A DNA stretch of 64,000 nt, from positions 37,963 through 101,962 of the forward strand of contig JBBACY010000007.1 of the NCBI GenBank assembly GCA_041656735.1, read 5' to 3'. Shown here piece after piece: positions 37,335 through 44,717 of the stretch; positions within the stretch are counted from its first letter, which is position 1; every line of letters begins with the position of its first letter. Both the position numbers and the translations under genes were made by a program. A model generated the notes under the pieces. It saw only the letters and a program-made list of their open reading frames with translations. It had not been told where the DNA came from and did no database searches. This stretch comes from Perlabentimonas sp041656735 (GTDB taxonomy: Bacteria > Bacteroidota > Bacteroidia > Bacteroidales > Tenuifilaceae).

Positions 37335-37464
37335 ATGTCGTTTAGTTAAGGCTGTCGGCTTCGACTTCGCTCGGCCTGACCGTCAGCCTGACCGTCACCC
37401 GGAGTGAAGTCGAAGGGGCGGGTGTAATTGAATAATAGGTAATATCTTGTTAACTAAACGACAT
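37335..37464. repeat. 130-bp palindromic element with perfect 15-bp terminal inverted repeats (MITE/REPIN-like)
   Basis: Ends are ATGTCGTTTAGTTAA at 37335-37349 and its exact reverse complement at 37450-37464. Inside, CTTCGACTTCGCTCGG and CGGAGTGAAGTCGAAG form a second imperfect inverted pair, and CAGCCTGACCGTCA-type units repeat. No ORF. A half copy of the same element occurs at 48195-48241. Confidence 0.75.
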
Positions 37465-37500
37465 TGATTCATCTTTTAAAAATTTGATGAATAATGCGGG

Positions 37501-38901
37501 TTAAAAGAAGAGCGTATCATTTTTCATTGGAATATGAATATTCCTTAGCCCTTCCTGTCGTAGCTTATGCTTAAAAAACTCCATTGGTTTTAGGTCGCCA
37601 TGCACCAATATGGTTTCCTTTATCTTTTTAAAATCTTGGCATTTCAAAAATTCAATCATCTCCTCATAGTCGCCATGGCCCGAGTACGATTCTATTCGGC
37701 GAATATCGGCTTTTACCTCATGCTCAATTCCGTGAATTGAAACGGATTTGGCCCCATCCAATATGCGCGCTCCCAGTGTGGTTGGGGCGCAGTATCCCAC
37801 AAATAGGATAGTGTTTTTTGGGTTACTTATGTTATTTGCCAAATGGTGCTTAATGCGGCCCGCCTCGGCCATTCCCGATGCCGATATAATAACGCAAGGT
37901 TTGTTGTACGTGTTTAGTGCTTTCGACTCATCAACACTCTTGGTATAGCGAAGTGCGTTAAACCCGAATGGGTCAGGGTCTTTCTCCATAATTCTCTGAA
38001 TATCGGTATTGAAGCATTCTGGGTGCATTCTAAATATTTCGGTTGCGTTGGTTGCAAGTGGGCTATCAACAAATATTTCTACTTTAGGCAGGCGACCGCT
38101 ATGATAAAAATTGTTTAGTGAGTACACTAAATCCTGTGTACGCCCCACGCTAAACGATGGTATTATAAGTTTTCCGCCCTTGTTAACGCAGGTTTCAATA
38201 ACCACATCCAGCAGGTCTTCTTCGCCTCTGTCGTTATCGTTGTGAAGCCTGTCGCCATAGGTCGATTCGCAAATCAGAATATCGGTTTGTGGGAAGGGTT
38301 GAGGTGACCTTAGAATGCGATTCTTTGGACGGCCAATGTCGCCTGTATAGGCTATGTTTTTGGTAACCCCATTTTCAATAATTTTGATATTTGCTACGCC
38401 GCTACCTAGCATATGGCCAGTATCGGTAAATTTTACTTGTATATTACTATCAATATTGAATTTTCTATCGTATGGCACGCCAATAAATAGTTTCATCGAC
38501 TCAACAGCATCATCCTTAGTATAAAGTGGTTCAACAGGTTTTAACCCCTTTCGAACCCTTTTTTTATTGAAATAGTAAATATCACGTTCCTGAATAAAAC
38601 CCGAGTCAACCAGCATAATGGCGCATAGGTCGCGCGTGGCCGAGGTACAAATTACCGAGCCATCAAAGCCCTGTTTAAAAATGTAAGGTATTAGTCCAGA
38701 ATGGTCTATATGTGCGTGGGTTAGAATAATATGGTCTATCTCTTTAGGGACGAAACCCAAATCGCGGTTCATTTCATCGGTTTCTAACCCTTTCCCTTGG
38801 TACATTCCGCAATCGAGCAAGATTTTTTTTCCGTCATCCGTTGTTATAAGATGTTTGCTGCCCGTAACTTCACGCACAGCACCGTTAAATTGTAATTCCA
38901 T
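37501..38901 (-). CDS. Metallo-beta-lactamase fold beta-CASP RNA nuclease
   Basis: 466 residues. Metal motif LTHAHIDHSGLIPYI (HxHxDH), TGHMLGSGVANI, AYTGDIGRP and the beta-CASP motifs CESTYGDRLH (motif A region), SASGMAEAGRIKHHL (motif B) and ILVHGDLKPMEFF (motif C His) identify a CPSF73/YsnA-like ribonuclease. C-terminal RMMBL region RRIESYSGHGDYEEMIEFL present. Expected cytosolic RNA processing or decay; substrates unknown. Single gene, about 190 bases upstream to DUF1858 on the other strand. Confidence 0.93.
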   Translation of the reverse strand: MELQFNGAVREVTGSKHLITTDDGKKILLDCGMYQGKGLETDEMNRDLGFVPKEIDHIILTHAHIDHSGLIPYIFKQGFDGSVICTSATRDLCAIMLVDSGFIQERDIYYFNKKRVRKGLKPVEPLYTKDDAVESMKLFIGVPYDRKFNIDSNIQVKFTDTGHMLGSGVANIKIIENGVTKNIAYTGDIGRPKNRILRSPQPFPQTDILICESTYGDRLHNDNDRGEEDLLDVVIETCVNKGGKLIIPSFSVGRTQDLVYSLNNFYHSGRLPKVEIFVDSPLATNATEIFRMHPECFNTDIQRIMEKDPDPFGFNALRYTKSVDESKALNTYNKPCVIISASGMAEAGRIKHHLANNISNPKNTILFVGYCAPTTLGARILDGAKSVSIHGIEHEVKADIRRIESYSGHGDYEEMIEFLKCQDFKKIKETILVHGDLKPMEFFKHKLRQEGLRNIHIPMKNDTLFF

Positions 38902-39091
38902 ATGCCAAAATTTAATTCAGATTAGATGACCTAAAGGTAACAAAAATCTGAACAAATTATGACCGTATTGTGTTTCGTTAGTGCTCGCAAACAGGTATTT
39001 TTGATGAGTTTTAATTGTAAATCTACCATACTAAATTGGTTAACCCTGTTGGTAATCAATAATTTTATTACGGTACAAAAACCGATGCTCT

Positions 39092-39292
39092 ATGATTACA
39101 AAAGATATTTTGGTGGAAGAAATTGTTGAGGATTTTCCCAACGCTATCCCTTTTTTGCGTGATAAAGGATTGGTTTGCATACAGTGCGGCGAGGCCGTAT
39201 GGGGAACGCTTAATGATTTGGCTAAATCGAAGGGTTTTACCGAGGATAGGATTAACGAAATTGTGGCTCAGTTAAATGAGTTAAAGGGGTAG
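39092..39292 (+). CDS. DUF1858 domain protein with CxxC-type motif
   Basis: 66 residues. MITKDILVEEIVEDFP and GLVCIQCGEAVWGTL match the DUF1858 family, small proteins with a CxxC pair (Cys29, Cys32 approx.) often found beside hybrid-cluster or iron-sulfur proteins and predicted to act as redox disulfides or metal sites. Monocistronic here; partner not evident. Confidence 0.85.
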   Translation: MITKDILVEEIVEDFPNAIPFLRDKGLVCIQCGEAVWGTLNDLAKSKGFTEDRINEIVAQLNELKG

Positions 39293-39329
39293 GAGCGAAG
39301 AAGATATTTATTTAATTTCTTTCCCTGTT

Positions 39330-39408
39330 GAGACGCACGGCCGTGCGTCTCAACTAGGGCTGTTCGCCTAAACTAGGGCTGTGCATCTCAACTAGGGCTG
39401 TGCGCCTT
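39330..39408. repeat. 22-nt perfect palindrome followed by three 19-bp tandem units
   Basis: 39330-39351 is a perfect palindrome with half-site GAGACGCACGG. It is followed by three units starting AACTAGGGCTGT at 39352, 39371 and 39390 (19-bp period). A longer, near-perfect version of the palindrome recurs at 44669-44708. No coding potential. Confidence 0.85.
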
Positions 39409-39543
39409 AAGAGGGGAAACCCATTTCTAACCATTCAATATTATGTTTATTACTTTGTTTATTTACCTTTACGAGGTAATTGGCAAATGGATTTTAATTT
39501 GAAGCAAAATATGACTTAAAAGATATTTGGAAGAATCTGGTTC

Positions 39544-41256
39544 TTGCTTTTTTTATTTATTACTCTTGGCATAAATAGTACAAGAGCAGAGGTACAAACC
39601 CCTCAGGATTCCATAAAAAATATCCTTCCTACCCTTAAAGGCGAGCCTCGTTTACAGGCACTAGTGGATATTTACACCCTAATTGCCATGGGCGATGATT
39701 TTGAGGGAGAGCTTGCAGCACTGGAGGATTTGCGCAACGAGGCTTCCAAGCAAGGCAACGTCGATTTTGAAGGACAAGCCCGCATAAAACAAGTTTTTTG
39801 TTTCTACAACTACAACATATTCGATAGTCTTGTAATGGTGTTGCCAGGCCATCTTGAGTTTATGGCACAGCACGAGCAATGGGATTACTATTACAACAGT
39901 TGGGAGGCTAAAATTGAGATGCTTTTGTATGCCGATAAAACCCAAACCGCATTACGAGAAACTCAGTTTATGTACGACGATGCCAGAACACGTAATAACA
40001 ATTATGGTTTGGGTGTGTCGGCACATTCACTTGGCATAATATACCAAACGCTGCAACGCTACGATTTAGCCATAAAATCTTTTAATGAAGCCGTTGAGCG
40101 GCTCACCAAGGAAGATGATATTAGCCTACTACTAAATACATATAATGTTTTGTCCGAAACTCTCGATGCCGACCAAAAATACACTCAAATGCTTGCTGTG
40201 GCCGAGAAGTGGAAAACCACCATTGACGATTATAAACGGGGAGCCGAAGAACGTGGGATAACGCCAATGCTCAATGGGCGCTATCTGTATTGCTACTTGG
40301 CATTTACTGTTGCGCATTTTCAAATTGGTAACACCGAGCTAGCAGAGCAGTATATGCGCATTTCGGAGGAACTTGCCAAGGGGCGTGGTATGGTATCACA
40401 ATTTAAGTTGTTGCATATTCAAACTCGGCTGTACGAGCATTTAGGCGATTACGATAAAGCCATAGCTTGTGCTGAAACTAACTACCAAAGGGTAATTGAT
40501 TTTGGCGATAGTGTAAGTGCGCTAACTGTGCTAGAAAACAAAGCCCGCATACTACTAAAAGCTGGCAAAGGAATGGATGCTGCTCTAACTTATGAGTATG
40601 TAATGGCTGCTAAAGATTCGCTTCGCAATCTCGATATGGCTGCTCAGCTTGATGAGCTACGCACTATTTATGAAGTGGACCAATTGATATTAGAAAAGCG
40701 AATTTCAAAATCAAAGTTGACTGTTTTATTTGTAATAAGTATCGCTTTGGTCTTGTTGCTTGTGGGGTACATATTTTATACCCGCCGATTAAATAGAAAG
40801 AATAAGGTTTTATACGAAAAAATTCGAAGAGCCCAACAAGCCGAAACCCAAGCGGAGAAAGTTCTTAGAGAAGCTCCTGAAAATACCCTAAACAAAGAGC
40901 AGGCGCTATTTCGCGAACTAAACAAGCTGCTTTCTGAAAAACTTTCTTTTACCAACCCTAAATTATGCCGCAAAGAGCTCTCTGAAATGTTGGGAACCAA
41001 TGTTACTTATTTGAGCACCGCCATTAAAGAGTGCGCAAAGGGAATGACTATTACCGAATATATTAACAGAGTACGCTTGGTGCACGCCGGCAACTTGCTT
41101 ATTGAGAATCTCCAAATTCCGATTGATGTGGTTGGCGAAAACTCGGGCTTTAATTCCCGCACCACCTATTACCGACTTTTTCGTGATTACTATGGTATGT
41201 CGCCCACCGAATTCCGACAAATTTCCAAACAAAAAAGCAAAAAAATGGCTTTGTAA
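39544..41256 (+). CDS. Membrane TPR-AraC-type transcriptional regulator; original start probably lost to a nonsense codon
   Basis: 570 residues from the TTG at 39544. Residues about 20-380 are helical TPR-like repeats (YGLGVSAHSLGIIYQTLQRYDLAIKSFNEA), then a transmembrane helix (about 397-415), coiled segment, and an AraC-type HTH domain (about 465-560; GMTITEYINRVRLVHAGNLL, GFNSRTTYYRLFRDYYGMSPTEF, read as separate motifs). The sensor half is expected outside the cytoplasm, the HTH inside. An in-frame ATG at 39511 would give a textbook signal peptide (MT-stop-KIFGRIWFLLFLF) but codon 3 is TAA (39517-39519); AAA would restore it. The TTG start leaves a signal segment without its basic N-region. 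Possibly regulates the downstream surface-protein genes, by position only. Confidence 0.78.
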   Translation: MLFLFITLGINSTRAEVQTPQDSIKNILPTLKGEPRLQALVDIYTLIAMGDDFEGELAALEDLRNEASKQGNVDFEGQARIKQVFCFYNYNIFDSLVMVLPGHLEFMAQHEQWDYYYNSWEAKIEMLLYADKTQTALRETQFMYDDARTRNNNYGLGVSAHSLGIIYQTLQRYDLAIKSFNEAVERLTKEDDISLLLNTYNVLSETLDADQKYTQMLAVAEKWKTTIDDYKRGAEERGITPMLNGRYLYCYLAFTVAHFQIGNTELAEQYMRISEELAKGRGMVSQFKLLHIQTRLYEHLGDYDKAIACAETNYQRVIDFGDSVSALTVLENKARILLKAGKGMDAALTYEYVMAAKDSLRNLDMAAQLDELRTIYEVDQLILEKRISKSKLTVLFVISIALVLLLVGYIFYTRRLNRKNKVLYEKIRRAQQAETQAEKVLREAPENTLNKEQALFRELNKLLSEKLSFTNPKLCRKELSEMLGTNVTYLSTAIKECAKGMTITEYINRVRLVHAGNLLIENLQIPIDVVGENSGFNSRTTYYRLFRDYYGMSPTEFRQISKQKSKKMAL

Positions 41257-41266
41257 GCTGCTGCTG

Positions 41267-41287
41267 CCGCACGATTCCATCGTGTGG
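41267..41287 (+). terminator. Possible terminator hairpin after the AraC-type gene
   Basis: CCGCACGAT and ATCGTGTGG form a 9-bp stem (one G-U) with a TCC loop, 10 bases after the stop codon; a T-rich stretch follows only about 17 bases later, so efficiency is uncertain. Confidence 0.45.
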
Positions 41288-41638
41288 CTTAAGTACTATT
41301 AGTTCTTTTTTTTCTTGGTTACCACACCACAGAACCGAGCCGTTTTATGGCGAGCTCGACGAAGTCAACCGAGGACAAAGGACGAGCTCAGCGCAGCTAA
41401 TCGTGCGGTAGCGCCAACCAAAATCCAAAATACTTAAAAAAACACCAAAAAATGCCCTTGTAACTCTCTTTATATCAATCAATTGCACCAGTGCGACTTC
41501 ATTCTTGCAACTAAATTGTACAATTGTATGTATAAACTAAATTGATGAAAAGTCAAACTTTTAAACAAAACGTTCCTTCATTGAATCCGACTTCATACAG
41601 TTGGGTTTACATTCTATATAATACTTAAAACACAAGAG
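41288..41638. other. Gene-free stretch between regulator and 77-residue ORF
   Basis: About 350 bases with no ORF I can support. It includes a CGAGCTCGACGAAGTC / GGACGAGCTCAG-type imperfect repeat near 41350-41400 and a T/A-rich leader. Likely carries the promoter of the following small gene; no consensus box is convincing. Confidence 0.5.
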
Positions 41639-41872
41639 ATGAATACAGGATTACCTTTTAACCTGTCCAAACAGCTTGGTATACCTGATACGGCAGAAAA
41701 ACTGGGTTGCTACCGTAGCCGCAGTAACCCATTCGATGCTTTGGCGCACAAGCACCTTTTATATAGCCTCACCAAAGAAACGGTGATGCACAATATAAAA
41801 CAGGAAAACCCAACCTTAAGCAACTTAATACCCGAAATTATAAATCATTTTAACAATAACTTAAACCAATAA
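41639..41872 (+). CDS. Hypothetical 77-residue protein
   Basis: Not recognised. The peptide has no signal sequence or membrane segment; it is polar, with a mid-region CYRSRSNPFDALAHKHLLYS and an Asn-rich C-terminus (IINHFNNNLNQ). Its stop is three bases before the ATG (41876) of the broken leader of the surface protein, so the two genes were probably co-transcribed. It may be a real small gene because it lies in an ordered position and uses codons like its neighbours, but homology is needed to confirm. Confidence 0.45.
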   Translation: MNTGLPFNLSKQLGIPDTAEKLGCYRSRSNPFDALAHKHLLYSLTKETVMHNIKQENPTLSNLIPEIINHFNNNLNQ

Positions 41873-41968
41873 AAAATGAAGAAAATGTACCCTTTAAGCC
41901 CGAATCTTTAAGGGAAAACAGCAAGGCTCCGAGCCACGTGGGCAAAATTTAGAGTAGCCAAGCTACTT

Positions 41969-44584
41969 ATGTTGCTGGCAGCCCTACTAATGCTAACCCC
42001 CGTAATGGCGCAAAACCTATCGGTAAGCATTACCACCACCGACAACGCCACCACGCAGGTAACCGCACAGGTCTCATTGGAAGCTGCAATAGGCACAATA
42101 ACCCTTGCCAATGTGCAAAAGCTTGAAATAACAGCTGGCACATTTAACACCACCGACTGGCAATGGCTAAAAGCCCAGAAGGCTAACCTTAAAGCGCTAA
42201 CCCACTTTACCATAAGCGATGGGGTGAGCAGCGTAGCTAATATTCCGAATAGTAGCTATGGATATTCATATTTTAACACTACCCTACAAGAAGTAAGCGT
42301 GGCAAAGGTTGAAAGCATTGGCCAACAAGCATTCTACGGTTGCTCATCACTCTCTAGCGTCAGCTTCCCGCAGGCAACAATCATAGAGGTCAGTGCATTC
42401 TACGGTTGCTCTTCACTCTCTAGCGTCAGCTTCCCGCAGGCAACAAGCATAGGGGTCTCGGCATTCTACCGTTGCTCTTCACTCTCTAGCGCCAGCTTCC
42501 CGCAGGCAGTAAGCATAAAGGACGGTGCATTCAATGGTTGCCAATCACTAACCACGCTAACCCTTGGTGCTACGCCACCAGCTGTAGGTTATGAGGCGTT
42601 TAACAGTTGCCCCGCCACCCGCTACCTGGTTCTGGCAGATACCGAAGGCAATAGGCTCTCGGGCGATGCGCTTACTACTGCACGTAGCCACTATAAAGCT
42701 GTTGACGATGGCAATACGGAGGACAACTTGTGGTACGGGTGGGATTTTGCCCAAACGCTGTACCTCGTTTCAGCTGCTGATTGTGCAAATGGTCGCATAG
42801 TTCCAACTTTTGCTGCAGCCCCCAGCGGTATCGAAGTAGCCCTTACGGTTACACCCAATGCGGGTTATCTGTTAATAGATGGAACTTTAGAAGCCCACAA
42901 AACCGACGATGCGACAACACCCGTAACCATTACCGACGGTGCTTTTACTATGCCCGAATACGATGTGACGGTTACCGCCCAGTTTGAGGCCTTACCACAA
43001 ACATTAACGGTAGCAACTGTTGAAAATGGCAGTATCACTGCATCGCCAAGTACGGGTATTGTTACCGATACTGAGATAACGCTAACCGTTACACCCAGTG
43101 TGGGTTACAAACTAAAAGAGGGAAGTTTAAACGCTTACAAAACAGATGATCAGAGCGTTACCTTCCCAATTATCGGCGATAAGTTTTTTATGTCAGCTTA
43201 CGATGTAACGGTAACTGCCGAGTTTGAAGTTATTAAATACAATTTAACCTACACCGCAGGTGCTAACGGTTCTCTCACGGGCGAAACTGTTCAAACTGTG
43301 AATTACGGAACCGATGGAACAGCAGTAACTGCTGTGGCAAACACAGGTTATCACTTTGTACAATGGAGCGATGGCGAAACCGCCAATCCACGTACCGATG
43401 CAAATGTAATTGCAGATGTAACGGTTGAGGCAGAATTTGCCATCAACACTTATACGTTGACTTACACAGCTAGTGCAAATGGTGCAATTACAGGCGATGC
43501 AACCCAAACGGTGAATCACGGTTCCGCTGGAACTTCTGTTACCGCTGTTGCAAATGCTGGTTACCATTTTGTGAAATGGAGTGATGATATAACCGCCAAT
43601 CCACGTACCGATGTGAATGTAATTGCTGAAGTAACGGTTGAGGCCGAGTTTTCCATCAACACTTACTCGGTAACTTACACAGCTAGTGCAAATGGTGCAA
43701 TTACAGGCGATGCAACCCAAACGGTAAATCACGGTACTAATGGCACCGAGGTTGAGGCAGTTCCTGCCGCTGGTTACCTATTCGTAAAATGGAGCGATGG
43801 TGTAACCGCCAATCCACGTACCGATGTGAATGTAATTGCTGAAGTAACGGTTGAGGCAGAATTTGCCATCAACACTTATACGTTGACTTACACAGCTAGT
43901 GCAAATGGTGCAATTACAGGCGATGCAACCCAAACGGTAAATCACGGTAGCGATGGAACAGCCATTACCGCAGTACCAAACGCTGGCTACCACTTTACGC
44001 AATGGAGCGATGGCGAAACTGCCAATCCACGTATTGATGCGAATGTAACTGCTGATGTGACTGTTGATGCTGAGTTTGCAGAAGATTCAGTTCCAGAATA
44101 TACGCTTACTTTCGAACTAGTGGGTGCCAACCAAACGCCAGTAGCTGGTGCTACAATTAACATTAATAATGTAGATTTAACCTCAAATAGCGAAGGGAAA
44201 GCGGAGATTCGCCTTACTAATGGCGATTATTCCTATACCATTTCTTTAGAAGGCTACGAAGCATTATCTGACGAGGTGACCATTAACGGAGAGGACAAAA
44301 CCGTTCCTGTAAATATGGTAAAGCTAGGATTAGAAGACAATATGCTTTCAGATGTGAAGGTTTATCCAAATCCATTTACGCACAGGCTTGTGATTAGTGG
44401 TGCCAGAAACGTTAGCCGCATAGTTGTTACCAACCTTATTGGCCAGCCTATGCAGGTTTCGACTCAGGTAAATGCGAACTCCGAGTGGGTAATTAGCACC
44501 ACCTCGTTAAAATCGGGTATTTACCTAGTAACTCTTTACTCCACCGACGGAAAACGAGTAGTTAGAAAGGTTGTGAAAGAGTAG
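41969..44584 (+). CDS. T9SS-secreted surface protein: BspA-type leucine-rich repeats, four InlB B-type repeats, type A sorting domain; leader interrupted
   Basis: 871 residues from ATG 41969. Residues 1-15 are the hydrophobic end of a signal peptide (LLAALLMLTPVMAQ). About 110-205: BspA-like leucine-rich repeats (FYGCSSLSSVSFPQA three times). About 265-420: two related beta modules. 421-704: four 71-residue units of divergent InlB B-repeat type (YTLTYTASANGAITGDATQT, WSDGETANPRTD). About 710-790: carboxypeptidase-regulatory-like domain; about 795-871: T9SS sorting domain (VYPNPFTHRL ... SGIYLVTLYSTDGKRV). In the same frame, ATG 41876 would start MKKMYPLSPNL, then TAA (41909-41911), then a basic N-region leading straight into the signal helix. 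No ATG, GTG or TTG occurs between that TAA and 41969. Export may be impaired. Confidence 0.82.
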   Translation: MLLAALLMLTPVMAQNLSVSITTTDNATTQVTAQVSLEAAIGTITLANVQKLEITAGTFNTTDWQWLKAQKANLKALTHFTISDGVSSVANIPNSSYGYSYFNTTLQEVSVAKVESIGQQAFYGCSSLSSVSFPQATIIEVSAFYGCSSLSSVSFPQATSIGVSAFYRCSSLSSASFPQAVSIKDGAFNGCQSLTTLTLGATPPAVGYEAFNSCPATRYLVLADTEGNRLSGDALTTARSHYKAVDDGNTEDNLWYGWDFAQTLYLVSAADCANGRIVPTFAAAPSGIEVALTVTPNAGYLLIDGTLEAHKTDDATTPVTITDGAFTMPEYDVTVTAQFEALPQTLTVATVENGSITASPSTGIVTDTEITLTVTPSVGYKLKEGSLNAYKTDDQSVTFPIIGDKFFMSAYDVTVTAEFEVIKYNLTYTAGANGSLTGETVQTVNYGTDGTAVTAVANTGYHFVQWSDGETANPRTDANVIADVTVEAEFAINTYTLTYTASANGAITGDATQTVNHGSAGTSVTAVANAGYHFVKWSDDITANPRTDVNVIAEVTVEAEFSINTYSVTYTASANGAITGDATQTVNHGTNGTEVEAVPAAGYLFVKWSDGVTANPRTDVNVIAEVTVEAEFAINTYTLTYTASANGAITGDATQTVNHGSDGTAITAVPNAGYHFTQWSDGETANPRIDANVTADVTVDAEFAEDSVPEYTLTFELVGANQTPVAGATININNVDLTSNSEGKAEIRLTNGDYSYTISLEGYEALSDEVTINGEDKTVPVNMVKLGLEDNMLSDVKVYPNPFTHRLVISGARNVSRIVVTNLIGQPMQVSTQVNANSEWVISTTSLKSGIYLVTLYSTDGKRVVRKVVKE
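43229..44080 (+). repeat. Four tandem 213-bp (71-residue) repeat units
   Basis: Units begin at 43229, 43442, 43655 and 43868. Units 2-4 share long identical runs such as ACACAGCTAGTGCAAATGGT and CAGGCGATGCAACCCAAACG; unit 1 is more diverged. The close DNA identity implies recent expansion or gene conversion. Confidence 0.9.
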
Positions 44585-44605
44585 AGAAGTATAGTTTGTA
44601 AATTT

Positions 44606-44641
44606 AAAGGGGCTGCCTATTTTTTTAGGCAGCCCCTTTTT
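44606..44641. terminator. Strong terminator after the surface-protein gene
   Basis: AAAGGGGCTGCCT / AGGCAGCCCCTTT stem with an ATTTTTTT loop, followed by T runs; the T/A symmetry lets it serve both the plus-strand surface protein and the converging nadB. Confidence 0.92.
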
Positions 44642-44668
44642 AATTTTTTGATGTATCGGGGTGGCGAA

Positions 44669-44708
44669 TTATTGGTAGAGACGCACGGCCGTGTGTCTCT
44701 ACCAATAA
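44669..44708. repeat. 40-nt near-perfect palindrome, second copy of the GACGCACGGCCGTGYGTC element
   Basis: Centre ACGCACGGCCGTGTGT with arms TTATTGGTAGAG / CTCTACCAATAA; one mismatched pair only. Lies between a strong terminator and the end of nadB. Shares its core with 39330-39351. Confidence 0.85.
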
Positions 44709-44717
44709 TAATCTATA

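Noticed and set aside
39352..39408. CRISPR array candidate
   Set aside because: Three contiguous 19-bp units without unique spacers.
43244..43732. 162-codon and similar Cys-rich minus-strand ORFs opposite the surface protein
   Set aside because: Their repeated text mirrors the 213-bp coding repeats on the plus strand.
43229..44080. CRISPR-like regular repeats
   Set aside because: Units are 213 bp, coding, contiguous and without spacers.
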